DNA from: Burkholderiales bacterium
GTDB lineage: Bacteria; Pseudomonadota; Gammaproteobacteria; Burkholderiales; Burkholderiaceae_C
Assembly: GCA_016195825.1 (NCBI GenBank)
Contig: JACPYV010000079.1
Location: 1-37,373 of the forward strand
Length of the DNA: 37,373 bases
Direction: 5' to 3'
Part shown: positions 10,637-18,457 of the stretch, piece after piece
How the letters are laid out: every line of letters begins with the position of its first letter
Numbering within the stretch: position 1 is the stretch's first letter
Made by a program: the position numbers and the translations under genes
The notes under the pieces: model-generated
Database searches by the model: none
What the model saw: only the letters and a program-made list of their open reading frames with translations
What the model was told of the DNA's origin: nothing

Positions 10637-10842
10637 ATGCGCGACAACGGCCCCGTGACCCGGCAGGTATCCGAGAACCGCGTGGCCGGTTTCGACGGCA
10701 TTGACGGCATGACGGCATGACGCAGCAGACCTCGGCGCCGGTGGCGCGGCTGTCCGTCTCGGCGCTGTCGCTGCTGGCCCACTGCGCGGAACGGGTGGCG
10801 CAGACGGTGCGCGTATTCCCCCTGAACGGCGGGGCCGCATGA
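10637..10842 (+). pseudogene. remnant of a methyl-accepting chemotaxis protein gene (Aer-like), internally deleted and frame-split
   Basis: Two overlapping short frames are present. The first (10637-10720, 27 aa, after AGGTGA) begins MRDNGPVTRQ, like the extreme N-terminus of PAS-containing chemoreceptors. The second (10717-10842, 41 aa) reads MTQQTSAPVARLSVSALSLL and ends VAQTVRVFPLNGGAA. That resembles a chemoreceptor C-terminal end (typically MTQQNAALVEQ..., LxQAVxVFRL). GACGGCAT is duplicated in tandem at 10703-10718; collapsing one copy fuses both frames into one 65-codon frame. The PAS, membrane and signalling parts are missing. The final TGA overlaps the kinase ATG (ATGA). Similarity is from memory of the family, so the origin is likely but not proven. 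The fused frame could also be a small leader protein. Confidence 0.55.
10703..10718. repeat. 8-bp tandem duplication (GACGGCAT x2)
   Basis: GACGGCAT occurs at 10694-10701, 10703-10710 and 10711-10718, the last two directly adjacent and followed by GACG. Loss of one 8-bp unit would join the two small frames of the chemoreceptor remnant. Confidence 0.85.
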
Positions 10843-11573
10843 GCGCAGACACCGCAACGGGCCAGGGCTTGAAGCCGCCGGCCGCGACCACGCGCGACGA
10901 GCTCACGCAGCTGAACCGCCGCCTGCTCGACCAGGAGAAGCAGACCAGCCGCCGGCTGGCGCAGTCGCTGCACGACGAGCTGGGCCAGACGCTGGCCGCG
11001 CTGCGCCTGCACTGGGAGGCCTGCCGGGGCGCCAGCGCCGCGCAGCGCGAACTGATGGACCCGCGCATCGCCGAGCTCATCGTGCTGGCCAACCGACAAG
11101 TGCGCGGCGTGTTGGCCGAGCTGCGCCCGCCGCTGCTGGACGAGCTGGGCCTGGCCGCCGCCATCGACAACGAGATCCAGCAGCACCCGGCCAGCGCCGG
11201 CACGGCCCGCATCGAGCTGCATGCCGGCGCCACCGCGCAGCTGCAGCGTTGGCCGGCCGACATCGAGTACGCCGTCTTCATGGTCACCCGCGAGGCGCTG
11301 CTGAACGCGCAACGCCACGCGCAGGCGCGGCACATCCACGTGACGTTGGACGGCGCCGACGGGCACCTCGAACTCGGCGTCACCGACGACGGCCGCGGCT
11401 TCGATCCCGGGGCGGGCGGCCCTCACCTCGGTCTGGTCGGCATGCGCGAGCGCGCGCTGGCCATCGGCGCGCGGCTGCGCATTGACGGCTCGCCGGGGCA
11501 TGGCACCATGGTTGCACTGACCTGGGAGCAGGCCGACGAGGCTGGAGCCGATGAGCCGCATCTACCTGATTGA
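10839..11573 (+). CDS. cytosolic NarL-family sensor histidine kinase
   Basis: This 244-residue kinase has no membrane segment. A short coiled coil (about 17-40) leads into the HisKA_3 motif RRLAQSLHDELGQTLAALRL with phosphoacceptor H45. The HATPase domain has REALLNAQRHA (N156 in the N box), DDGRGFDPG and GLVGMRERA. It lacks its own sensor domain, so input must come from a partner protein. The remnant of a chemoreceptor-like gene lies directly upstream and its stop overlaps this ATG, so the lost partner may have been that receptor. It overlaps the downstream response regulator gene by 23 nt, which indicates tight coupling. Confidence 0.92.
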   Translation: MSADTATGQGLKPPAATTRDELTQLNRRLLDQEKQTSRRLAQSLHDELGQTLAALRLHWEACRGASAAQRELMDPRIAELIVLANRQVRGVLAELRPPLLDELGLAAAIDNEIQQHPASAGTARIELHAGATAQLQRWPADIEYAVFMVTREALLNAQRHAQARHIHVTLDGADGHLELGVTDDGRGFDPGAGGPHLGLVGMRERALAIGARLRIDGSPGHGTMVALTWEQADEAGADEPHLPD

Positions 11574-12192
11574 CGACCACGCCATCATGCGCGACGGCCT
11601 GCGCATCGTGCTGGAGACCGCGGGCCACGAGGTCGTCGGCGAGGCCGCCGACCCCACGCCCGCGCTGGCCGACCTGGGCCGGCTGCTGCCCGACGTCGTG
11701 CTGCTGGACCTGCGCCTGGGGCAGCGCTCGGGCTTCGAGGTGCTGGACGAGCTGCGCCGGCGCGGCCTGCAACTGCGCGTCATCGTGCTGACCATGTCCG
11801 ACCAGCCCCGCCACGTCGCCGAGGCGCTGCGCCTGGGCGCCTGCGGCTATCTGCTGAAAGGCTCGGCCAGCTCCGAGGTGCTGCAGGCCGTGACCACCGT
11901 GGCCGCGGGCGGGCGCTTCCTGAGCCCCCAGGCCGCCGAGTTCGCCGCCACCGTGCTGACCGAGGGTGGCACGCGGTCGGGCGGCGAGACACTGTCACCG
12001 CGCGAGCGCCAGATCCTGCTGATGGTGGCGCAGGGGGCCACCAGTGGCGCCATCGGCGAGGTGCTGCACCTGAGCCCGAAGTCTGTGGACACCTACCGCA
12101 GCCGGCTGATGAAGAAACTGGGGCTGAACGACATCGCGGCGCTGGTGAAGTGGGCGCTCCGGGAGGGGTTGATCAGCCTGGACGAGGCTTGA
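11551..12192 (+). CDS. NarL/FixJ-family response regulator
   Basis: This 213-residue regulator has a receiver domain (DDH at 8-10, phosphoacceptor D53 in VLLDLRLG, K103 in YLLKGSAS) and a LuxR-type helix-turn-helix from about 145 (LSPRERQILLMVAQG, LSPKSVDTYRSRLMKKLGL). It is the cognate partner of the overlapping kinase. Target promoters are unknown. Transcription probably ends at the terminator at 12276-12302. Confidence 0.94.
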   Translation: MSRIYLIDDHAIMRDGLRIVLETAGHEVVGEAADPTPALADLGRLLPDVVLLDLRLGQRSGFEVLDELRRRGLQLRVIVLTMSDQPRHVAEALRLGACGYLLKGSASSEVLQAVTTVAAGGRFLSPQAAEFAATVLTEGGTRSGGETLSPRERQILLMVAQGATSGAIGEVLHLSPKSVDTYRSRLMKKLGLNDIAALVKWALREGLISLDEA

Positions 12193-12275
12193 GGCGGGAC
12201 CGTTGGGGCTTGGGCGTCAGGCGGGTTGCGGGCGTTCAACGGGGCTGCAGTCGGGCGTTCCCTTGCCCGTCAGGC

Positions 12276-12302
12276 GCGCCCCGCACTTCGGGGCGCTTTC
12301 TT
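12276..12302 (+). terminator. intrinsic terminator after the NarL-type regulator
   Basis: A perfect 8-bp stem GCGCCCCG/CGGGGCGC (12276-12283 and 12289-12296) has a 5-nt loop and is followed by TTTCTT. The T-run overlaps the stop codon of the convergent hydrolase gene. Confidence 0.75.
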
Positions 12303-13401
12303 AGGTCGACAGCGTCCGCGAGAAGAACGGACTCAACTTGCCCATCGCGGCCGCCACGTACGTCGGCACCCAGTACGTCTCGATGTGTGTCGCGCCGTCG
12401 ATCTTGAAGAGCTCCTTGTCCTTCGCGCCAGTGGCCTTGGCGAAGGCTTCCTCGGTCATGTAGAGGCTGTCCGCCTTGCTGCCGGCAATCATCAGCAGGG
12501 GCTGCTCGATCAGGTCGATGTGCTCCGTGGCGTCCCAACGCATCAGGTCCAACAAGCTGCTCATCGTGTACTTGAAGGTCGAGCCCGGATGGGCGTACCT
12601 GCGCCAGTAGTACTCGTAGCCCTGCCGGTACATCTCGAATGGCAGCGCGGCGATCTGTGCGTCCGTCATGTCGGCGTCGCCGGCATAGAGGATGCGCCCC
12701 CCGGCCTTCTCCTCGGCGCGCGCGTCTGATGCCTGCTTCAGGCGCTGCTGCACGGTCTGCAGCTGCGAGTCCGCGAAGCCATTGCGGCGCACACGCCCCG
12801 AATTGAACATGCTCAGCGTCGCCACGGCCTTGAAGCGCTTGTCGGACTTCGCGGCGGACAGCGAGTAGCCGCCACCGCCACAGATGCCCAGCAGGCCCAG
12901 GCGCGCGGCGTCCACGCCGGCAAACTGGGTGATGAAGTCCGCCATGCCGTGGATGTCTTCAACCCGGAACTGAGGCTTGTCGGTGCTGCGAGGCGTTCCG
13001 CCGCTGCCACCCTGGTAGGCCGCGTCGGCCGTGATGGTGATGTAGCCCAGGCCGGCGAGGCGCTGGGCATAGAGGCCCGCCACCTGCTCCTTCACGCCGC
13101 CGTTGGGATGCGCCACGACGACGGCCGGGTAGGTCTTCTTCGGGTCGTAGTTCGGCGGGGTGTAGACGTTGGCAACGATGTCCAGGCCGTTGAGCTTGTA
13201 CGTCACCGGGTGGATGTTGACCTGGCCAGGCTCGTTCCTGGTGAGGGCGCCGTCGTAGACCAGCGTGAACGGGTTGTTGGCGGGGGCGGCCGCAGAGGCA
13301 GTCGGGATCATGGTGGGAACTCCAAAGGCGATGGCGGACAGAACGGCGGAGGAGGCGCCGAGGAACTCACGCCGCTGCAGGGAGGCCGTTTCGGGGGGCA
13401 T
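12301..13401 (-). CDS. Tat-exported alpha/beta hydrolase with cysteine nucleophile
   Basis: This 366-residue protein begins with a twin-arginine signal (LQRREFLGAS at 8-17, hydrophobic core, cleavage after about residue 38), so it should be exported folded. The body is an alpha/beta hydrolase of the COG1073 or dienelactone-hydrolase-like kind: VVVAHPNGGVKEQ around the oxyanion loop and nucleophile elbow GICGGGGYS with C174 where serine is usual. The late acid/histidine region includes ATHIETYW with H339. Cysteine at the elbow is known from dienelactone hydrolases. The substrate is unknown. The gene stands alone and is divergent from the cysteine-rich protein gene across 378 bp. Confidence 0.85.
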   Translation of the reverse strand: MPPETASLQRREFLGASSAVLSAIAFGVPTMIPTASAAAPANNPFTLVYDGALTRNEPGQVNIHPVTYKLNGLDIVANVYTPPNYDPKKTYPAVVVAHPNGGVKEQVAGLYAQRLAGLGYITITADAAYQGGSGGTPRSTDKPQFRVEDIHGMADFITQFAGVDAARLGLLGICGGGGYSLSAAKSDKRFKAVATLSMFNSGRVRRNGFADSQLQTVQQRLKQASDARAEEKAGGRILYAGDADMTDAQIAALPFEMYRQGYEYYWRRYAHPGSTFKYTMSSLLDLMRWDATEHIDLIEQPLLMIAGSKADSLYMTEEAFAKATGAKDKELFKIDGATHIETYWVPTYVAAAMGKLSPFFSRTLST

Positions 13402-13779
13402 GTCAAAGCTCCGTGGCTTGTTGAATGGGCTGGGATCAGTCCAGCTTGTTCTCGGCGAGAAAACGGGACACGAGGTCGGCGCCCGCTGAGAGATTCAGCG
13501 AATGTGTTGCGATGACCGGTTGAATCCGCCCTGCTGAGCCGCCCTCCCGCAGCCCCCAATGTCGGCTGCCGCTGATAAGAGCCGTTCAAGTCGTAGAGGC
13601 CGCTGCATGGCTGAAATCTCCAAGAATCGGCATCTAAAGATGTCCGCTCTTGTCGGCGACCGCCTCGACACAGGCCCTTGACGACGACTCACCGGGCCTC
13701 CAGGCAAAATCCAGATGATCGGGGCGAGCCTGGCGTCAGGCCTGCTAGGAAGCCCACCTTGAAGAATGGAGCAGCATCA
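13402..13779. other. 378-bp intergenic region between divergent genes
   Basis: No supported gene is seen. A 24-codon frame at 13607-13681 has no ribosome site or recognisable product. Base composition is less GC-rich than the flanking genes. The promoters of the hydrolase and of the cysteine-rich protein should lie here, but no consensus pair was found. Confidence 0.5.
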
Positions 13780-14220
13780 ATGGCGCTGACGAAGAAGGGC
13801 GAGTTCTGGTACGGGACGACGTCCGGCGACACCCAAGCCGAGCTGCGCAGCTACAGCGTTGCCAATCGCCATGAGGCCGTCCGGTTTGCCGCGTCCAAAT
13901 GCGATTGCGGGTGCCGAACCTTCGCGCTGCAGACTGATGAAGAGGCCGGCGTGGCGATCCGCACCTGCACCGACTGCGGGCAGGAACACCTGATGGGCAA
14001 CAGCGCGGACTACATTGAAGAAGCCGCGCCCGATGCGCACGAGTGCGTGTGCGAGAACGAGGTGTTCGAGCTGATGTCCGGCGTCTCCATGTACGAGGGC
14101 ACACATGACGTGCGCTGGTACTACATCGCTTGCCGCTGCGTGGAGTGCAATCTGGTCGGGGTCTTCGCCGACTGGAAGTGTGAACCGGGTGATGCGGCGG
14201 CCTTCCTCGCCAAGGTATGA
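13780..14220 (+). CDS. cysteine-rich protein of unknown function, zinc-ribbon-like
   Basis: This is a 146-residue soluble protein with no signal peptide and no family I recognise. It carries at least eleven cysteines in clusters: CDCGC, CTDCGQEH, ECVCEN, CRCVEC and WKCEP. Their spacing suggests two or three zinc-binding knuckles. ATG 13780 (MALTKKGEFWYG) has GGAG 8 nt upstream and is preferred to an in-frame start at 13678 that would add 34 unconvincing residues. It is monocistronic and flanked by long non-coding spacers, within a patch of lower GC content, so acquisition by transfer is possible. Confidence 0.68.
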   Translation: MALTKKGEFWYGTTSGDTQAELRSYSVANRHEAVRFAASKCDCGCRTFALQTDEEAGVAIRTCTDCGQEHLMGNSADYIEEAAPDAHECVCENEVFELMSGVSMYEGTHDVRWYYIACRCVECNLVGVFADWKCEPGDAAAFLAKV

Positions 14221-14737
14221 GCGGCCGATCCCAGCAGAGATCAGGCGCACAGGCTCCGGGCTACACAAGGCTCAGAGTCATGGCTCAAGTTTCATACCCT
14301 AGCTAGAGCAATACCTGACCCTCTCGCGCTGGAGCGCCTAGCCTCGGAACATCGGCGACGCCATGATCGCAGTTGTCGCGCGAGCGGCCGGGGGGTGCCA
14401 TGAAGTGGTCGGCGGACTTGGTTGTATCCATGACAGTTAGCGCTGCACAGCCGCCTCTCGCTGACTCGGTATTGGCTTGAGGCTGAGGGTCATCATCCAG
14501 CGTTGGTCATCCGACGACCGCTTTGCCGACGTCGGTCGTTGGACGGTCTTCTGGGAACTCCGCACTTCCGGACCGGCCCTTCAGAGTTGGTCTTGCCTCA
14601 GCGGTCCAGCGAGTGCGGTGGTCCTGGGATCAATGGCACTTCTCGCGGTTGCCCAACTGGCGGCTCCAACTGAGGTGAAATCGGCACCCAGACGCACAGA
14701 GAATCGCGGCCTCAGCCACTGTCCGGTACGTTGCCAC
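14221..14737. other. 517-bp region without a supported gene
   Basis: The amidohydrolase frame is open back to 14477, but the 87 extra residues look non-coding (no ribosome site, mixed codon use, and the signal peptide of the real protein begins at 14738). GC content is lower than average. Pieces such as GACGACCGCTTTGCCGACG look like the degenerate intergenic filler also seen near 13510-13600 and 29385-29430. Confidence 0.45.
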
Positions 14738-16009
14738 ATGCGAAGCCGAATTGCCGCCCTTGTCGTCTGTATCCTGGCCGCCAATGCGCAAGCCAATGTC
14801 GTCGTGGTGAGCGCCGAGCGCATGCTCGACGTCGCCAGCGGCCGTTACCTGCCGCACCCGCAACTCGTCATCACCGACGGGCGTATCACTGCCGTCGGCA
14901 AGCAAGGCGATGCTGTGCCCACAGGCGCACGCCGCGTCGACCTGCCGGGCCTGACCTTGTTGCCCGGTCTGATCGACATGCATGTCCACCTTACCGGTGA
15001 CCCGCGCTACAGCGGTTATCGCGGCCTCGAGTTCACCGACAACTTCTGGACCGTGGTTGGCGTGGCCAACGCCAAGAAGACGCTTGAAGCCGGCTTCACT
15101 ACCGTGCGCAATGTCGGCTCCTCCAACTATGACGATGTGGCACTGAAGCAGGCTATTGAGCAGGGCCATGTGCCGGGCCCGCGCATCGTTCCGGCGACCT
15201 ACGCGATCGGTGCCACCGGCGGCCATTGCGACAACACCGAGTTCCCGCCCTCCATCCAGCCCAACGAACCCGCCGTCGCTAATGGCCCCGAAGCCATCCG
15301 GGCCACGGTGCGCAAGCTGCGCAAGTACGGTGCCGAAGTGATCAAGTTCTGCGCCACCGGCGGCGTGCTATCCAAGACCGACGTCGCGGGCGCCCAGCAG
15401 TACAGCTTGGCCGAAATGCAGGCCCTGGTTGAAGAGGCCCACATGCTCGGGCTGCGGGTCGCGGTGCACGCCCACGGCACGTCGGGCATCAAGGACGCGA
15501 TCCGTGCTGGCGCCGACACGATCGAGCACGCCAGCCTGGCCGACGACGAGGCCTTTGCCATGGCCAAGCAACGCGGCACCTGGTTCTCGATGGATATCTA
15601 CAACGACGACTACATCCTCGCCGAGGGCGAAAAGAACGGCCTGTTCAAGGAGTCGCTCGAAAAGGAACGCGCCATCGGCCTCAAGCAGCGCCAGACCTTC
15701 CAGGCGGGCGTCAAGGCCGGCGTGAAGATGGTCTTCGGCACCGATGGCGGTGTCTACCCCAACGGCGACAACGCGCGCCAGTTCACCACCATGGTCACCT
15801 GGGGCATGACTCCGCTGCAGGCCATCCAGGCAGCCACAGTCAACGCAGCCGACGCCCTCGGCCGCAGCGCCGACGTGGGCAGCCTGGCCGTGGGGCACTT
15901 TGGCGACATCGTGGCGGTGCAGGGCGATCCAATGGTCAACGTCAAGCTGCTTGAGGCGCCCGCCTTCGTCATGAAGGGTGGCAGCGTCGTGCCATTGCCC
16001 TCCCGGTGA
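14738..16009 (+). CDS. exported metal-dependent amidohydrolase (imidazolonepropionase/prolidase-like)
   Basis: This 423-residue protein begins with a signal peptide (MRSRIAALVVCILAANAQA) and is predicted periplasmic. The amidohydrolase superfamily layout is complete. A beta-sandwich start ends in LPGLIDMHVHL with H82 and H84, a probable carboxylated lysine K203 sits in EVIKFCATGG, H244/H246 in VAVHAHG and H264 in TIEHAS, and the catalytic D336 in FGTDGGVY. The final part returns to the sandwich (GSLAVGHFGDIVAVQGDP). Close relatives are often annotated as Xaa-Pro dipeptidases acting on Xaa-Pro or arginyl/lysyl-proline substrates; the true substrate is not readable. ATG 14738 is chosen for the signal peptide. 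The gene is monocistronic. Confidence 0.92.
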   Translation: MRSRIAALVVCILAANAQANVVVVSAERMLDVASGRYLPHPQLVITDGRITAVGKQGDAVPTGARRVDLPGLTLLPGLIDMHVHLTGDPRYSGYRGLEFTDNFWTVVGVANAKKTLEAGFTTVRNVGSSNYDDVALKQAIEQGHVPGPRIVPATYAIGATGGHCDNTEFPPSIQPNEPAVANGPEAIRATVRKLRKYGAEVIKFCATGGVLSKTDVAGAQQYSLAEMQALVEEAHMLGLRVAVHAHGTSGIKDAIRAGADTIEHASLADDEAFAMAKQRGTWFSMDIYNDDYILAEGEKNGLFKESLEKERAIGLKQRQTFQAGVKAGVKMVFGTDGGVYPNGDNARQFTTMVTWGMTPLQAIQAATVNAADALGRSADVGSLAVGHFGDIVAVQGDPMVNVKLLEAPAFVMKGGSVVPLPSR

Positions 16010-16164
16010 AGCCAAGCGCGTTAGCGCGATATCACCAGCCTTTTGTCCGGGGGGCGCGGCGCTGATGCGCCGCCCTTACAGCGCCAGCGAGCTGGCATTG
16101 CCGTCCGCTACGCCTAAACGGCTCGACTGGCACCGCTCCCTAATACGGAACGCTTGACTCCCCG

Positions 16165-16518
16165 ATGCTTCTAGCTCTGCTTGGTCTTTGCCTTGGAGTC
16201 TTTCTGGCGACCTCATTCATCGCCATGGTCATCTCGATGGTCGCGATGATCGTTGCGGCCAGCCTCGGCCATTCGTTCTCGTGGCTTGTTGTCGCTGATG
16301 CGCTTGGCGCTGCAATTAGGTTGGAATTTATTTTCCTGATGGTCGTCGGCTGGCCGCTGGGCGCTGGTGCAGGTTCTTATGGCGGTTGGCTTTTGGCGAT
16401 ACTCACGACGGCCTTGGTCGGGTCGGCGGCCTTCGCCTACTTCCTGTTTGCACGAATACCCTATTGGTGCACTTGGCTGGCCCTGCGTCGACTCATCGTC
16501 TGGCCTTTCTCCAGGTAG
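16165..16518 (+). CDS. small membrane protein of unknown function
   Basis: The 117-residue product is strongly hydrophobic, with three to four membrane segments (about 2-33, 41-65, 68-95 and a C-terminal hydrophobic stretch) and a basic C-terminus (LRRLIVWPFSR). I recognise no family. No clear ribosome site precedes ATG 16165, and codon use is less GC-biased than in the neighbours (for example TTTATTTTCCTG). It lies between the amidohydrolase and gspA, flanked by spacers of 155 and 229 bp in which I see nothing. It could be a real gene of foreign origin; I am only moderately sure. Confidence 0.5.
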   Translation: MLLALLGLCLGVFLATSFIAMVISMVAMIVAASLGHSFSWLVVADALGAAIRLEFIFLMVVGWPLGAGAGSYGGWLLAILTTALVGSAAFAYFLFARIPYWCTWLALRRLIVWPFSR

Positions 16519-16747
16519 CAGTGAGCGTCGGCTTTAAGCCCGCCCGAGGGAACGAGATCACTTCCGCTCCGGGCACGTTGCTGCTGTACGGACGCCGACC
16601 GCGACCGTCAGCAATCGCTGCAGAACAGCCACCAGCTTGCACCGCCGAGGCAAACCGCGCCCTTGACGGATGGCGTGGCAGTCTGCCGATGCACGCCCGC
16701 ACAGGCGAGGCGTGATCGCCTCAAGGCAATGGTTATCCTGCCGCCCC

Positions 16748-18451
16748 ATGTACGCGCCCTTCTTCGGCTTGAAACAAGCGCCGTTCTCGATCGCGCCGGA
16801 CCCGCACTACCTGTTCATGAGCGAGCGCCACCGCGAGGCGCTGGCGCATCTGCTGTACGGGCTGGACGGCGGCGGCGGCTTCGTGCTGCTGACCGGAGAG
16901 ATCGGGGCCGGCAAGACCACCGTCTGCCGCTGCTTCCTGGAGCAGATCCCGGCAAACTGCAACGTCGCCTACATCTTCAACCCCAAGCTCACCGTCCCTG
17001 AGCTGCTGCAGGCCGTCTGCGACGAGTTCCACGTGCAGGTGCCCCCGGGCGCGCTGACGGTGAAGGGCTACGTCGACCCGCTGAACGCCTTCCTGCTGGC
17101 GCAGCACGCGGCCGGGCGCAACAACGTGCTCATCATCGACGAGGCGCAGAACCTCTCGGCCGACGTGCTGGAGCAGCTGCGCCTGCTGACCAACCTGGAG
17201 ACCACCGAGCGCAAGCTGCTGCAGGTGGTGCTGATCGGCCAGCCCGAGCTGCGCGACATGCTGGCGCGGCCGGAGCTGGAGCAACTGGCCCAGCGCGTGA
17301 TCGCGCGCTTCCACCTCGGCGCGCTGTCCGAGGCCGAGACGGCCCAGTACATCCGCCACCGCCTGACCGTGGCCGGCCTCACCGGCGCGCTGCCCTTCGA
17401 CGGCAAGGCGCTGCGCCTGATCCACCAGCTCACGCGCGGCGTGCCGCGCCGCATCAACCTGCTGTGCGACCGCGCGCTGCTGGGCGGCTATGCCAGCGGC
17501 CAGGCGCAGGTCACGCCGGCCATCGTGCGCCAGGCAGGGGCCGAAGTGTTCGGCGCGCCGACCACGCCGCTGGCGCGCAAACGCCGTCGCCGGGCGGACC
17601 CGATCGGCATGGGGCTGGTGGTGCTCGCCGCGGCCGTGGCCGGCGCAGGGCTGACCTGGGGGCTGCAACAGCAGCTGCTGGCCGGGCGCAGTGGCAAGAC
17701 CAGTGCGGCCGCAGCGGCCACGCCGGCCAGCGCTGCGTCCTCCCCCACCGGCGCAGCGAGCGCGCCGCCAGTGGCGAGAGCGGCTTCGCAGCCGGCCTCG
17801 GCCGCCAGCAGTGCCGGGCACGCGACGCGGGCGGCACCCGAGCCGCTGCAGCTGGCCGACTGGGCGCCGCGGGACAGCGACGCCTGGGCCGCACTGGCCC
17901 AGCGCTGGGGCCTACCGCTGGGTCCCCAGGCCGACGCCTGCAGCGCAGCCGCGCAGCATGGCCTGCAGTGCTATCGCAGCGCCAGCGGCAGCCTGTCACT
18001 GATCCGCCTGATCGACCGCCCGGTGCTGCTGACACTGCAGCGCCCCGGCCAGCCACCGGCACTGGCCGCGCTGGTGGGCCTGGACGGGCAGCAGGCCACG
18101 CTGCTGGTGGAGGGCAAGCCGCGCCGCGTCGCGCTGCCCGACCTGGCCGGCGCGTGGCGCGGCGAGTTCACCACTTTCTGGCGCGTGCCGCCGGGCTACG
18201 CCAACCGGGCCGACAACATCGCTCCGCTGCGCGGCTGGCTGGCCACCCGGCTGGCCCATGTGTCCGGCGCACCGGTCGGGGCCGCTGCCTCCGCGCCGCC
18301 AGGCTGGACCGAACTGAGCCGCCAGCTCCGCGCCTTCCAGGCCAGCCAGGGTCTGCAGCCAGACGGCCGCGTCGGCCCCATCACGCTGATGCAAATCAAC
18401 CGGGCGACCGGCGTGGCCGAGCCGCGCCTGGACCCCGGATCGACCGACTGA
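16748..18451 (+). CDS. gspA: type II secretion assembly ATPase GspA (ExeA-like)
   Basis: GspA/ExeA is an inner-membrane AAA+ ATPase that binds peptidoglycan and, with GspB, helps place the type II secretin in the outer membrane. The 567-residue protein starts MYAPFFGLKQAPFSIAPDP, the family signature. It shows Walker A GEIGAGKT at 50-57 and Walker B VLIIDEAQ at 127-134. A membrane segment spans about 288-306, followed by an Ala/Ser/Pro-rich linker, a C39-peptidase-like region and a C-terminal PG-binding domain (FQASQGLQPDGRVGPITLMQ). ATG 16748 begins the conserved N-terminus; an in-frame start at 16670 adds nothing conserved. gspB follows 6 bp downstream. No other gsp genes lie in the window. 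Confidence 0.93.
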   Translation: MYAPFFGLKQAPFSIAPDPHYLFMSERHREALAHLLYGLDGGGGFVLLTGEIGAGKTTVCRCFLEQIPANCNVAYIFNPKLTVPELLQAVCDEFHVQVPPGALTVKGYVDPLNAFLLAQHAAGRNNVLIIDEAQNLSADVLEQLRLLTNLETTERKLLQVVLIGQPELRDMLARPELEQLAQRVIARFHLGALSEAETAQYIRHRLTVAGLTGALPFDGKALRLIHQLTRGVPRRINLLCDRALLGGYASGQAQVTPAIVRQAGAEVFGAPTTPLARKRRRRADPIGMGLVVLAAAVAGAGLTWGLQQQLLAGRSGKTSAAAAATPASAASSPTGAASAPPVARAASQPASAASSAGHATRAAPEPLQLADWAPRDSDAWAALAQRWGLPLGPQADACSAAAQHGLQCYRSASGSLSLIRLIDRPVLLTLQRPGQPPALAALVGLDGQQATLLVEGKPRRVALPDLAGAWRGEFTTFWRVPPGYANRADNIAPLRGWLATRLAHVSGAPVGAAASAPPGWTELSRQLRAFQASQGLQPDGRVGPITLMQINRATGVAEPRLDPGSTD

Positions 18452-18457
18452 ACCGCC

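Noticed and set aside
13607..13681. 24-codon frame MAEISKNRHLKM...
   Set aside because: No ribosome site and no recognisable product; too short to support.
14477..14737. 87-codon N-terminal extension of the amidohydrolase
   Set aside because: No ribosome site, non-coding look, and the signal peptide starts at 14738.
16051..16077. Imperfect GC-rich hairpin after the amidohydrolase
   Set aside because: Bulged stem and only two T after it; not enough for a terminator call.
16733..17821. 362-codon minus-strand frame opposite gspA
   Set aside because: Antisense shadow of a well-supported gene.
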